From: Aotearoamyces nothofagi
Taxonomy: Eukaryota; Ascomycota; Leotiomycetes; Leotiales; Tympanidaceae
DNA length: 64,000 nt
NCBI GenBank assembly: GCA_015345905.1
Contig: JADDTR010000012.1
Span: forward strand, 566,578 to 630,577
Direction of reading: 5' to 3'
Shown here: piece by piece, positions 45,773-57,098 of the stretch
How the letters are laid out: every line of letters starts with the position of its first letter
How positions within the stretch are numbered: the first letter of the stretch is position 1
The notes under the pieces: model-generated
Told to the model about the DNA's origin: nothing
Database searches by the model: none
Seen by the model: the letters and a program-made list of their open reading frames with translations, nothing else
Translations under genes and position numbers: made by a program

Positions 45773-46269
45773 TCCACGTAGAACCTTCTTTGGGAGGAGA
45801 TATGAGTTATCTTTATGCGGCTTTTCGGGAGCTGTTTGCAACGATTTGAAGACCTAGGCCAATTTGCATGAGTGGGAATTGAAACGAGATAATACCAGTA
45901 TGGTTTTGCATAGCATGGCGACGTAAGCGTGTTGCCAGCGAAATGGCGTTGGGAGTTTCACATACAATACTCTACGGAGTACATATATCCATGTATTAAG
46001 ACTTTTTGGATTGGGACAATATAAAGGATTGCATATGTTAAACACATCATCACTATGTGCCAGCAAATTATAATATTTTGACGTGATTGATTCGATTCGT
46101 AAATGATTGGTTCCCATACATCATTATGGTATTGTACAAGTGAAAGTGTGTCAACCTATAAACTCCTGATAAACTCGCTGAAAACTCCCTGGACATGCTA
46201 AACTCTCCTCGTTATTCAGATGGCGAAGGGTCGTGTAGGAGGATAGTCGGACGGTAGAATAATTCAGAC
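45773..46269. other. Convergent intergenic region, no gene seen
   Basis: 497 AT-rich bases, probably the 3' untranslated regions of the micropeptide gene (+) and the Rsm1-like gene (-). Confidence 0.45.
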
Positions 46270-47768
46270 CTAAGCCGCATCTTTACCATTGACAGGCGCT
46301 GAGGTATGATGAAGCTTCTTGACAGATTTAGTATTGAACAGACTCTTGACCCGTCGGAGTCGGGCCCAGCGCTCTTTATCCTTTTCGTCTCTAATACTCT
46401 TCGCATCGTCGCCCTCAACGTCCCCATCAAATACACTACTGGGCTTGCTCGCAATATCAACCGATGGAGCACGCAGCATGGCACTCTCCAGCTCGTTTTC
46501 TCTGCGCTGTCTCAACTGGAAATCGTTCTTCAACACTCGAAGTTCGATCTGCCACGCCGGTAATTCAGGTGATTGCAGTGATGCATTGGAAGCTCCACCG
46601 CCGCTCTGTGCCTGTGGATTCTTCCACGGACAGTACTCTCGATGCTGAGAAACCGGATTCAGAAAGTTCATTGCAGCACCTCGAACCTTTTCGCCAGCCC
46701 CATTCACTTCCTTGCTCTTGAACAGCCAAAGTCCAAGTCTTCGAAAGCAAGAACCGCATTGGCAAGCACCCTCTCTCCAGAGAGTAGCAGGCTTTCCTAG
46801 CCAGCCAAAGAATGCCAGCATGAACGCTACACGATTTATTTCGGGCTCAGTGGGAAGGGGGATGTCAGTAGCGGAAGTGTGAAAGAAGTCCTTCGGTAGG
46901 TAACTCAAGACAACATCGAGGTCGAAGTCTTCTGGAGGCAACATATTGTGCATATACGGTAGCTTGTCGCTCAAGACACATAGAGCATCGTATCGCTCAC
47001 ACAAGGCTCGGAGGGTTGTCTCGGCGTGGTTGAGTGAAATCTTGAAGATAGTGTCTGGTTCTATAGTTAATCAATAACTCTGGATAATTAAATGGAGTTA
47101 ACTTACCATCGCAGCCTCTTTGTCTCCAAAGACAGCTGTCAGCATGAGAAGTAATGAGTAGCTCTGCATACTTGTCGACCAAGGCTTGTTCTGTAAGAAT
47201 GTCAGCATTAAATGCGGTGCAGTGTATTATAGGGCCATATACCGATATCATTTTCATTGAGCACATTGACTTCCTTTCCGTCCACTTCCTTCTTATTGAG
47301 TTTGACAAGCATTTCGACGTTGCAGGAACAGCAGCGCACCCTCTCCCATCCCTGGCAAACCCATCCACGCTTCGCCCATTCGACCTCATTTACTTTTTGG
47401 GGCTTTGGTGTCCAGTCTGTGAGGTTGGCAAAGGAACTCAGGCGTTCGAGGAAGGCTAATCGATCCCATGGAGCATATTTTGGGGCCTCTGTGGACACGG
47501 GACCAGCAGTGCTAATCGAGGATGATTTCTTATGCATGCTGCTTGCGGTACTAGGGGTTGTGAGAACTGATCTTGTCAGAGTTCCCGCTTGACTAAGAGC
47601 TGAGGTTGGGCGACTGATGCGACGCTTTTTGGTTTGCGAGTCCGCATCGCTTTTTGGGTCCAAATTCGCAGGCAAGCCATTGTCTTGCGATTTCGATAAC
47701 AATGACGTTGTCGACTTGTTTCCAAGGCCGTTCAAAAGCGCGTTGAACTTACGTTTAGACGTATTCAT
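46270..47768 (-). CDS. rsm1: C3HC zinc-finger protein, NIPA/ZC3HC1 - Rsm1 family
   Basis: Relatives act in mRNA export and at the nuclear basket (S. pombe Rsm1, yeast Pml39) or as an SCF adaptor (human NIPA). The exons (minus strand) are 47243-47768, 47107-47190 and 46270-47060, giving 466 aa. The start MNTSKRKFNALL fits the short N-terminal motif of this family. After a Ser-rich linker, residues ~95-210 hold the C3HC BIR-like finger: YAPWDRLAFLERLSSF, RGWVCQGWERVRCCSC and, across the intron, HADSCLWRQRGC. The second domain includes GWLGKPATLWREGACQCGSCFRRLGLWLF and HREYCPWKNP. An upstream exon (47819-47906, MFRPKRTEERSGG...) could splice in frame and add 30 residues. The family is confident, the start less so. 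Confidence 0.88.
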
Positions 47769-47906
47769 AGCTGTGGTACTTTAACAACGATCAGAGGGGA
47801 CTAAAGTACCAAACTTACTATTTCCTGAAACTATCAAGAGCTTCTTCAAACGCTCAGAGAGGCCGTTGCCCCCAGATCGCTCTTCAGTACGCTTTGGGCG
47901 GAACAT

Positions 47907-48034
47907 TGTCGGGCCGAGAGGTCGTGCGGAATATTTCCGGTGTGGAAGAGAGTCTGAAAATGTGGGGTGTGAAAGTGATTCTCAAGAACTATCCGGTAGC
48001 TTATTATTTCGAAGAACAGTGACTGACATCACTA
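47907..48034. promoter_or_regulatory. Very short divergent promoter, Rsm1-like gene / MET22
   Basis: Only 128 bases separate the farthest upstream start candidate of the Rsm1-like gene from the MET22 start (266 bases if the inner start is used). Both genes must share or overlap their promoters here. I can name no specific site. Confidence 0.5.
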
Positions 48035-49270
48035 ATGTCAACTAGTAAACAACAAAGGAATTTCTTTCAAATTATTCTATCACGACCGCTTTTAACGCTC
48101 TCTATCCTAATTGTGACGCTGGCAGTAATTACGAGAATTGGGCCCCGAATTCATCTCCTCTCCCGCCATTTCTCCACCCCGGCATTGCTCCCACAATCCC
48201 CGAAAATGCCTACCTATAGCAAAGAACTAGAGGTTGCAATGTTAGCTGTGCAAAGGGCTGCATTGCTAACAAAGAAGGTTTTCCACGAGAAGGCTAAGGG
48301 TATTCTGTCCAAAGATGACAAATCTCCAGTAACAATTGGCGACTTCGGTGCTCAAGCACTCATCATCCATGCAATCAAGAAAACCTTCCCGAACGATGCA
48401 GTTGTAGGAGAAGAGGAAGCAAGCTCACTGAGACAGGATATAAAACTACGGGACCAAATATGGGCACTGGTGAGGAGTACAAGACTTGAGGATGCGTCAG
48501 CGGAGAGTTTGATAGGAGGTCCTATCAAGAGCATAGATGCGATGTTAGATGCAATTGATGCCGGCAACAGTGCTGGGGGAAGCAAGGGTAGAATATGGGC
48601 TCTTGATCCGATTGATGGTACAAAGGGATTTCTGCGAGGTGGTCAATATGCCGTCTGCTTGGCCCTCATAGTTGACGGTGATGTCAAGGTTGGAGTTCTA
48701 GGCTGCCCAAACTTACCCATCGATGATTCTGCGCCTCTGTCTGTGGACGCTGGAGCCAATCAGTCAGATGATGAGGGCAAGGGTGTTCTCTTTGCTGCTG
48801 TCCTCGGCGAAGGAGCAACAAGCCGTGCTTTGAGTCGCGGTGCACAAAAGACGAGCCAACCTATCTCCATGAAACCTGTCAAGGATATCAGCCAAGCGAC
48901 ACTCTGTGAAAGCGTGGAAGCCGGCCACTCTTCCCACGACGATCAATCTGCGATTGCTCAAAAACTAGGCATTACAAAGCCCAGTGTGAGAATGGATTCC
49001 CAAGCCAAGTATGGATCAATTGCTCGAGGAGCAGGAGACATTTATCTTAGGTTGCCAGTCAACGCCACATATCAAGAGAAGATATGGGATCACGCTGCTG
49101 GCGACCTTATAGTAAGAGAGGCTGGTGGGCAAGTTACAGACTCTGTCGGCAGAAGATTGGATTTCAGCAAGGGCAGGACCCTCGCAGAGAATAAGGGCGT
49201 TGTCGCGGCTCCAGCTGCTATACATGAACAGGTTCTTGCAGTTGTTAAAGGGGTTCTGAGCAAGAAATAG
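48035..49270 (+). CDS. MET22: 3'(2'),5'-bisphosphate nucleotidase (Met22/Hal2)
   Basis: Hydrolyses 3'-phosphoadenosine 5'-phosphate to AMP, relieving inhibition of sulfate assimilation; the yeast enzyme is the sodium- and lithium-sensitive Hal2. This intronless gene encodes 411 aa. Metal-site motifs are visible: VVGEEEAS, WALDPIDGTKGF and WDHAAGDLIVREAGG, with VTIGDFGAQALI near the start of the domain. The first 57 residues are extra compared with the usual ~355 aa: they contain a hydrophobic stretch (FFQIILSRPLLTLSILIVTLAVI) and RHFSTPALLPQSPKM, which looks like an organelle-targeting or membrane-anchor extension. A second ATG at 48,206 in a better context (CGAAAATGCC) would give a normal-length enzyme. 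It is divergent from the Rsm1-like gene and convergent with uL6m, 113 bases away. Confidence 0.95.
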   Translation: MSTSKQQRNFFQIILSRPLLTLSILIVTLAVITRIGPRIHLLSRHFSTPALLPQSPKMPTYSKELEVAMLAVQRAALLTKKVFHEKAKGILSKDDKSPVTIGDFGAQALIIHAIKKTFPNDAVVGEEEASSLRQDIKLRDQIWALVRSTRLEDASAESLIGGPIKSIDAMLDAIDAGNSAGGSKGRIWALDPIDGTKGFLRGGQYAVCLALIVDGDVKVGVLGCPNLPIDDSAPLSVDAGANQSDDEGKGVLFAAVLGEGATSRALSRGAQKTSQPISMKPVKDISQATLCESVEAGHSSHDDQSAIAQKLGITKPSVRMDSQAKYGSIARGAGDIYLRLPVNATYQEKIWDHAAGDLIVREAGGQVTDSVGRRLDFSKGRTLAENKGVVAAPAAIHEQVLAVVKGVLSKK

Positions 49271-49383
49271 ACGTAGAAGTCTCTAATGAACTGCTGGATT
49301 ACTCTGGGCTGACAAGTTATAAATGATTATTTGGCTAGACACCCATCTAACGATGCTACAATATAGTACAATAAGATCATGGT

Positions 49384-50241
49384 TTATTTGATCTTCTTCG
49401 CCTTCAACTTGATCGTCTCGCCGTTGACAAAAATTCCCTTCCCCTTGTAAGGTTCCGGTTTTCTCCACATCCGAATCTTCGCAGCAAACTGCATTATGAC
49501 TTCCTTTTCAACACCTTCTAATAAAATTCTTGTTGGTTGTGGTGTGCTGGCTTTCACGCCTTTCGGGACTGGTAGCTCGATGGGATGCGAATATCCAACC
49601 TTGAGCGAGACGAACTGTTGACCCTCGAACTCTGGTGAGACGGTAGTAGCAGTGTTCTCCACTGTCGCCCTGTAGCCGACTCCTACTAATCGAAGAATGG
49701 CTGTATGTCCCTCTGATACGCCTAGGATGTGGTTTTGAAGATATGCGCGAGTAGTGCCTAGGATGGTCAGTGAACGCCTTGAGCTCATTATGACAGAATG
49801 GCTGCATACCCCACATTTCCCGTTGTTTCCGCACTTCTCTATCCTCGACACTAACGACTGCCTTTCGAGCTACTGTATCATGCTCTAGGTTGACAAATGG
49901 CGGGATAGTCATCGTCATCTTGCCTGTATCGTTTTCAGCGCGAACTCTTATCGGGGCGTACAGCTCATACCTAAAGGGCCTTCAATTGAAACTGTAGGGC
50001 GAGCAGAAGCAGCTAAATGCCGGCCATTTTTAGGTGTTGAAGGCTGAAGAACCGTGAAATTGACTTCTGGAGGTATGGACAATGGAGCCCTTCCGATTTG
50101 CGATTGGTTTGAAGAATATGCAGAGAACGCTCGAATGGCAGTGCTTTGGAAGGCGGGAAGAAGGAAGGACGGTATAGAAATCGATGACGAAGAGGCAATT
50201 GCCCTCTCCAATCCGCGCACTCTTGTTGTTGAGAGCATCAT
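49384..50241 (-). CDS. MRPL6: Mitochondrial large-subunit ribosomal protein uL6m
   Basis: Component of the mitochondrial 54S ribosomal subunit near the sarcin-ricin loop. The exons (minus strand) are 49971-50241, 49810-49923 and 49384-49757, giving 252 aa. The start is the double ATG at 50,241/50,238 (MMLSTTRVRGLERAIASSSS), followed by a presequence with Ser, Arg and Ala and no early acids. The mature part shows the L6 fold: TVSIEGPLGKMTMTIPPFVNLEH, then GTTRAYLQNHILGVSEGHTAILRLVGVGYRA, VGYSHPIELPVPKGV and the C-terminal AAKIRMWRKPEPYKGKGIFVNGE, with the typical L6 kink sequence PYKGKG. Both introns use GTATG donors. It is divergent from KAR5. Identification is firm. Confidence 0.95.
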
Positions 50242-51000
50242 TCCAATCCCTTTATAGCAATCATGTAGATAGATGCGTGCCAACCAATAATTTGACCTTC
50301 GACTCGTCCTACGCACTAGTCTCTTTATCACGTGATGTTCTGGTTCGGCGTGGTCGCGACTGCATGAGACTTTGAAAATATTAATTCTAGAGACGGGAAG
50401 AAGGTAGTCGATTCATGCAATCGTGATTGTACATCTCCTTAGGCTTTTATTAAACTATAGGCTACTTCATTGGCAGAGAAATTTCAAGACCAATACTACA
50501 TGAAGGGCACTTCCGTTCTAGACAGCCAGGCTGATCACTGGATTTCGGCCTTGCTCTTTCTGCTGCATCCTCATCAGCATTAGGGTTACTAGATAGAGGA
50601 AGGTAGCAGGTAACTTAATAGACTATCCACTAGGCAGTGCCTTCAGATGCAGATTCACCTCAATTTAAAGGTTTCAAAACTTTTCTCCTGCCTCCTCCTG
50701 GCACTGCCTCTCTCTTCATCGTACAGCACTATCATCACTCAACTCCGGAGCGCGCGTTCTTATTTCAGAGGCTCCTAAAAGAAGTCTTCAACTTACTAAA
50801 GGTCCCCTTACAACCTTTCGTGGCAAAGAGTTTCTAGATACTTTAGACAGCATCGCACCCAAGATCGATCGCTCTTTTGTATCGACATCGTCCCAAGATT
50901 ACAATAAGTGGATATGTCAATACAGTATACCTCAATCGTTTTATTCTAATGAATTCGATTTAACTCTAGCTAAGTTTGGGTCACAAAGACGTCGTCCATC
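50242..51000. other. Divergent intergenic region, no gene seen
   Basis: 759 bases between the uL6m and KAR5 starts. A 66-codon plus frame at 50,637-50,837 has no support. No repeats. Confidence 0.45.
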
Positions 51001-52776
51001 ATGAAGATTAATTTGGTACCTTTCGTCGGCTTGCTTTGTCTCTCTATGGCCTCCGCATCTTTCTTCACCTCGTCAAAGAGGTCAGATATTTCTATTCCTG
51101 CCACTGAGAGTGAGCTGGGACCTTTTCCTTATACTTCTTTTTATCTGCTAACGCTGCCTAGAAGCCCATGTGGACGGATCTGGGTTTGAGGTGAACCTCA
51201 CTGATCGTTTTTTCGAACTCATTCAAGATCCATCAGTTCCAGAAGCTCTAGCAGAATTAGCTGCTCTTCAAAAAAAGTCCCCATGTTCCCGGCAAGCTAC
51301 ACTAGACTACATGGAGCTCAGTAAGAATCACGAACATCACCCAGATTACATCGTTCAAGAGGCCGAGAAGCAGCTCGAAACTCTCGAAGATATATATGCT
51401 GTGCGCTTAGCCATCTGTGAGCTGAAGAAAGGCGGTGTCACTATATCATCAAAATGTCTGGCATTTGAATCTGATCCTCCAATTCCACGATCACGACCGC
51501 GTTTGCGAGGGGCGTGGCAACTTGATGAGGCATACTTAGAGTCCTGCATCGGAGAGCTGAACAAAGAAGGTACTCATTGGACAAGCTTTAGTAACAGTGT
51601 TACGAAGGCCAAGATAATTCGTCAGGCAGCACGAGTTTCTGTCGAAAAGGGTGAGTGAGCTAGGCACCATGTTCATTTCAAATGCTGACGCTTTATAGAT
51701 CAACTAATAGAACTCTATAGACGAGGTGCAGATATCGACGAGAGAACGATGGCACTTCATGTAGCTCAGCTAAACGAGCTCACGACACAAATGGAGCTCG
51801 CAATGGCAAAACTAGCGAGGGGCCTGGGGGATCACGAATTAGAGGTAGAATCATTCATGCATCGAATGCAGAATAGAGTCTCAAGCATGATGGGAACCGT
51901 CATAAGTGAAGCCTCAGTTCTTACAGGTGTGAGTGAAAACCTCCTCTCGGTAGTGTTTAGCATCGTTAACACCCCTTCAAGAACTTCATAGACGTCATAA
52001 ACACAGCGATGGAGAGCATGGAGACAGCATCAAGCGGTGTCCATGTCTCGCTACAAGAGATACAAGAAGCTAGTCTTCAAGTAAAGTCGATGCAGCAAGG
52101 TCTCGCCACCAATGCTCAAATGGGGCTGGAGACAATAATAGACCTTCGTGGTGTTCTCATCTATGTTGCCGACCAAGTAGTGAGCCTTCCCCTGTTATAA
52201 GACGTTCATGATATTGATAGAATTTTAGGAGAATGTGAAAGGTACAGTAGAAAATGTGCAGCAACGTCAGAATGATCTAGAAAAGGTAACCACAAAGCGG
52301 CCTGGCTGTAAGAATATTCTAACTTTGAGATAGCAATCTGCCAGAACTCTGATTAGTATCCAAAACATTACTGCCGAGGTCGACACGATCAACGAGATTC
52401 TTGAAAATGTTGGCGGCTCAGCAACAAATCTCCAAGACACAATAGAAGCAGCCATTAATAGAATATCCAATTGGCCAAGCAACATGTTCAGCTTCAAGAG
52501 AATATTTGGCGGCTGGCCACTATGGATTGGCTGTCCAGTACTCATGGTGCATCTAGGGTCATATGGCCTCCCTCCCTCTCTGGCCCGGAATAGTGCGCTC
52601 GTAGGCATTGGTAAGTCTAATTTTGCTATATCATTACCAATTAGTTACTAATTTTATCAGGTCTTGGGGTAGCAGGGGCAGTTACAGTAGGAAGTAGCTG
52701 GGTGCCGAGCTTCAATACCACAGTCACATCCTTCACGCAGCTCCCACGGCACTGGGGTCCAGCTTCCTCGATATAA
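51001..52776 (+). CDS. KAR5: Nuclear fusion protein Kar5/Tht1-like
   Basis: Kar5/Tht1 proteins sit in the ER and nuclear envelope and are needed for nuclear fusion after mating. The seven exons are 51001-51109, 51162-51650, 51699-51928, 51982-52179, 52229-52285, 52334-52610 and 52661-52776, giving 491 aa (yeast Kar5 is 504). A signal peptide comes first (MKINLVPFVGLLCLSMASASF). A Cys-bearing region follows, CSRQATLDYMELSKNHEHHPD and ISSKCLAFES, with the family block GTHWTSFSNSVTKAKIIRQAARVSVEKD. Long amphipathic helices fill the middle (coiled coil), and two membrane segments lie near the C-terminus (WPLWIGCPVLMVHLGSYGL and ALVGIGLGVAGAVTVG). All seven exons join in frame. It marks retained sexual machinery. 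The family is confident on architecture and the WTSF/QAAR block. Confidence 0.88.
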
Positions 52777-53622
52777 TGATGATGTTCGTCCTCACTACAT
52801 CTAGACACCTCGATATAAGCGATAAGAAGAGGTCGCAGTGACACGACTTCCAAAATAATGTGCTCGAATGATTCGTCGAACGCTATCACCAGCAGAACAT
52901 CTTCTATACCCCACGTCTCATCTTCTCGACATCCTCCAACCTAGACTGCCAACTCTGAAAGGCACTAAATCCTCAAGCTCTAACATATCCTCATTTGCGG
53001 TCACAGATGAGACACCATAGCATCAGATATATTTAGCTTCTTAGCCTCTTTTACAAGGCGTTCCTTTTTTTCCTCCTTCGATGGATACACACAGCAAGCA
53101 TACTATGCTTCGAGTTTACCATCTTACGCATGAAACGACACGAAATATATGATTATATGGCATCAACATCACTAAAAAATGCATTCAACAGTCTTCGCTA
53201 TTTTAGTAGCTTACAGGTAGCAATTTGTCAATTTCTTTTCGCCTCACGAGTCGAGTTCCGGCGTAGCATAGTCATATAAAATAAATAGCGAGCATAAATC
53301 ATTTCATTCAATCCATTCCGAGTCCAATAAGACTTTAGAGAGTGGCATTATTAATTAATAGACAGACAAGACAATAAGTACGTTTGTGCTAATTACAATA
53401 GTCTATCGGGAACCAAAACTAGATATATATCTCAGATGCGCTTCTCAGCCAGCTCCGTTTAGAGAAAATGGGGTATAGGGTGCTCGCATGCTATGCTTCG
53501 AGGGGGTATTGTGTCGCCAATTGTGAACGATGGATGAGACTGCAGAAAAGGCCACGGACCATAAAACGAATGTACAGAAATGGGAGATGCCCAACACAAA
53601 TGATACATCGACGACGACAAGG
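52777..53622. other. Convergent intergenic region, no gene seen
   Basis: 846 bases between the KAR5 stop and the coiled-coil gene stop; AT-rich, no repeat or domain-bearing frame. Confidence 0.45.
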
Positions 53623-56600
53623 TTATACAGCTACCCCAGGTAGACTGGGAGTGGAGACGTCGGTGATAGACTTGAGCATTCTATTGTAGATTGAGGGTCA
53701 GCAACTTATATAAGTAGTAAACGATTAAAGAATGAGGAGAATTTACCTCAAGTTCTCGGTTTTCAAATCAGTATTCATGTCATCAAGCTGCGAAATCTTG
53801 ACCTTAGCCGCTGCCAACTATCGAGAAATATCCATTAGTAACTGTAGAAATGGATTTCTCATCCTGCGATATGTGTACAGGGCGTTCTGAAAATATGAAT
53901 GTGTGAGGAAGAGGTCCAGGCACGAACCGATGCTAGTGCAGCTGATGAACTGTCGGGCTCACCTTCCGCTGCTAAAGCGTCTGCTGCAGGCTCATCAATG
54001 CCTTCAGAGAACTTGCTTAAACGTAACCCGGTCGTAGGTTTGGATGGGGTCACCGGAACTTCTGTAGAGCTAGCTTGGGTCTATTGTCATATTAGATAAC
54101 GAGCAGGTAAGTGGATAGATCATGGGTATACCTTTGCTTCAGCTAGCTCAGCATCTTTGACCTTCAAATTAGCCTCAAGCTCGGCAACGAGTGCTTCCTT
54201 AGCAGCAGCTGCCTTCTCTGCCTCTTCGGCTCTCTTGTTAGCCTCCTCTATAAGCTGGGAGCCTTCTGCCTCCTTAGCAGCGGCAGCCTTCTCTGCCTCT
54301 TCAGCTTTCTTGTTAGCCTCCTCCACGAGTTGTGTTAAGGAATCATGCATGTCCTTGTAGTCTGCCTCAGAAGTCTTTGCCCTATCCTCGGCAGCAGTTT
54401 TCTGAGCGGCAGTTCCGGCCAGGGCCTTCTCAAGATCCTCCTTGGTGGACAGGTGTTCTTCAGTAGCTTTAGCAGACTCTTGTTGAGCCGTCATAAGGGC
54501 AGCTTGATGCTGATCCTTCAGAGCTTGAAGCTCCTGGCGCAGCGTATGGATTTCAGATGTATCGGGCTTCTTCGTTCTAACCGCATCGAGATCGGCCTCA
54601 GCTGCGGCTTTGGCTGATTTCTCTTGTGCAAGTTCAATTTTGAGAGTATCAAGCTCTGCTAATGCCTCCGTTAGAGAAGTGTTCGTCTTTGCGATCTCAG
54701 CCTGTAAAGCATCCTCTGTAGCTTTGAGTTTCTCGGTATTAGACAGCAAGCTTGATTGAGTATTAGCATGCTCTTGCATTAATGCCTCAATGGCCTGGTT
54801 GTGGCTGGATTGTAATTGTTCCAACTCTGTAGCATGATTTACATCCCCAGCAAGGACGGCTTGGTCGTGAGTCTCATCTAGGTCTTTAGCGTGTGACACC
54901 TTGAGTGCATCGATAGCCATCTGATGGGCCACATCTTGAGCCTTTAAGGCTTCCAGAGCGGCAACGTGATCGCTTCTCAGCTTCTCCAATTCTTGTACAT
55001 GGGCGTCCGACGCAGCACTGTGAGATTTCACGAAGTCCTCATGCTTGGCACTGAGCTCCTCGTATTTGTCCTTGAAGCCTGACTCTCCCTGAAGTGCGTC
55101 AATTTCCTTCTGGTAGTCGTTCGAAATCGTCTCTAATTCCTTAGTATGTTTCTCTTGTAGGGAAACTAGCTCCTTGTGCTTTTCTTCCAAATTCTTTGTT
55201 GCAGCTGAGAGCTCTGCTTTGATTTTGTTGAGAAGCTCGTCATTGCTTTTACTTTCTTCGTCAATGGCGTTTATTGTCTTTTCAAGGGAGCTCACATCCT
55301 GCTTCGCCTTTGATAATTCTACCAATGCAGCAGCAAGTGCTTGCTCATCCTTAGCATTCTTAGCCTGTAATTCATCATGCTTCGTCGTAAGCACTTCGAG
55401 GTCCCTCTGGGTAGATTCAAGCTTCGGTGCCAGAGCCTCCAGCTCTGCTCTAGAAGCAGCTGCTGCCTCCCTATCCTGCTCAACGCTAGACTTAAGGCTT
55501 GCAAGCTCAGCTTCAAGCGTGGAAATAGTTGTTGTGAGCTCATTCTGTTGAGTGCCGGTTTTCTCCTTATAAGTTACTTCCAATGCGGACTGTGACGCTA
55601 GCAGCTCGTTGAGCTCAGATTGTAGAGCAACTGTAGACGACTCGTGTTTAGAGACTAAGTCTTGTAATTCTTTCTGGTGGGATGACTTTGCTTCTGTGTA
55701 AGTTTTCTCTAGCTCTTCCTTATGGGATATCCTGAGCGCTTCTAAGGTAGATTCGTGTTCGTCGGCTAACGACTTCTTCAACGCATCTATGGCAGTAGCA
55801 TGCTCTGCGGCCCGTTCGTCAACTTGGGAATCAAAAGCCTTAACCTGGGCATCAAGCTCTTTGGTTTTGGAATCGTGTTCAGCTTGAAGGGATTTTATAG
55901 TCTCATTCAGACGATGGACCTCAGTTTGCGCTTTCTCGGCTTGAGACTTCAGAGTTTCGATTTCGGTCTCATTATCAGTAACGGTACTAGCATAAAATTC
56001 TTTTGCGCTTTCTAGCTCGCTGGTAAGAGCAGTTATTGCGGCAGCATGCTCATTCTTCTGCCCCTCCAGAGCTTCAGCAGCCTCCAAGGCACCTTTCTTA
56101 GCGGTTTCCTGGTTAGCGATGTGATTCGCTTCGATTTGTCCCAATTGAGCTTCTAATATTTCGACATCAGCTTTATGGGAAGCATGCTCCTTCGCAACAA
56201 TCTCACGATGTTGAGTGCGAATCTGATCCTCGGCTTCTGTGACCTTCTTCGCTTCATCTTCCATCTGCTGGCCAAGAGCAAGCAATTTCTCTTGGGAGGA
56301 AGCAATCTCAGCTTTCAGTTCCTCGACTCTGGTCTCACTATCCTGTAGCTTGGCTTTCAGTTCCTCGGTCTCTTTTGCAGCTACCTGGGAAGCTAGTGTT
56401 CCCGTTGTCCTAGATGCTGGCTTGGAGGTGCTGCTAATGGACCCAGCCAAATTTGAGAGCCTCTTCTTCGCATCTGCTACTGCGCCACCGCTGGCTGCCT
56501 TTGGGGGAGCTGTCGAGCGAGCAATGGTTGTTCCATTTGTACCAGTCGTTCTTGCCGCAGTAGAGGTGGCTGTTGCCTTCGTAGCAGACTTTACAGAGGC

Positions 56601-57098
56601 AGACGAGCTTATGGAAGTTGGTGGTTTTCGGGCTGCTGCGGCGCTTGTAATATTTGTGGACTTGGATGGTGAGGTTTGTGACGTTGATAGAGAAGTTCTC
56701 GGCGTGCGGGAAGACAGAGGTCTCTTTTCGTTGGTTGGTGGAGTGGGTTTATGCCCAATGCTGGCAGAAGTAGGTCCTGTAGCAGTACTGGCTGGCTTCC
56801 TGACAGACGAGCCAACGGCCGGTCGAGTCGGAGGCTTGCTCAATCCACCGCCTGGAGTGCGGGTAGTGGACGACGTAGTGGTCTTGGATGCCGAAGACGT
56901 TGGGACAGTGCCGGGACGTCTGGCAGCCACAGCAGGTCGCTTTGGAGGAACAGCCTCCTTCTTATTTGGATTATTGGGAGCGGCGTCTTTCTCTGTCTCG
57001 GTGTCAAAGTCCGAGGCCAATGCGGCAGTATCGTCTCCGGAGGGAGCCTCCGTAGCACTGTCTTCATGGGCAATTTCTAGGGCTTCTATATCGGCCAT
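53623..57098 (-). CDS. Long coiled-coil protein, 1082 aa
   Basis: Not assigned to a named family. The exons (minus strand) are 54132-57098, 53928-54080, 53747-53817 and 53623-53680. I start at MADIEALEIAHEDS (57098); 20 further codons upstream are open but lie beyond a good ATG. Residues ~1-55 are acidic, ~55-225 are basic and rich in Ser, Thr, Pro and Ala (microtubule- or filament-binding-like in composition), and ~240-1000 are nearly continuous coiled coil rich in Glu, Lys, Ala and Leu. Spaced repeats of the type H-x-x-AI-x-AL occur in the middle, and a ~25-residue unit EEANKKAEEAEKAAAAKEA is duplicated near the end of exon one. The C-terminus (ITDVSTPSLPGVAV) is short and non-helical. A scaffold, tether or cytoskeletal role is plausible but inferred. 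Confidence 0.85.

Noticed and set aside
53859-54099. Short frames beyond the stop of the main coiled-coil frame
   Set aside because: Most of this is exon two of the same gene; the extension past 53,928 is intron sequence after a GTTCGT donor.
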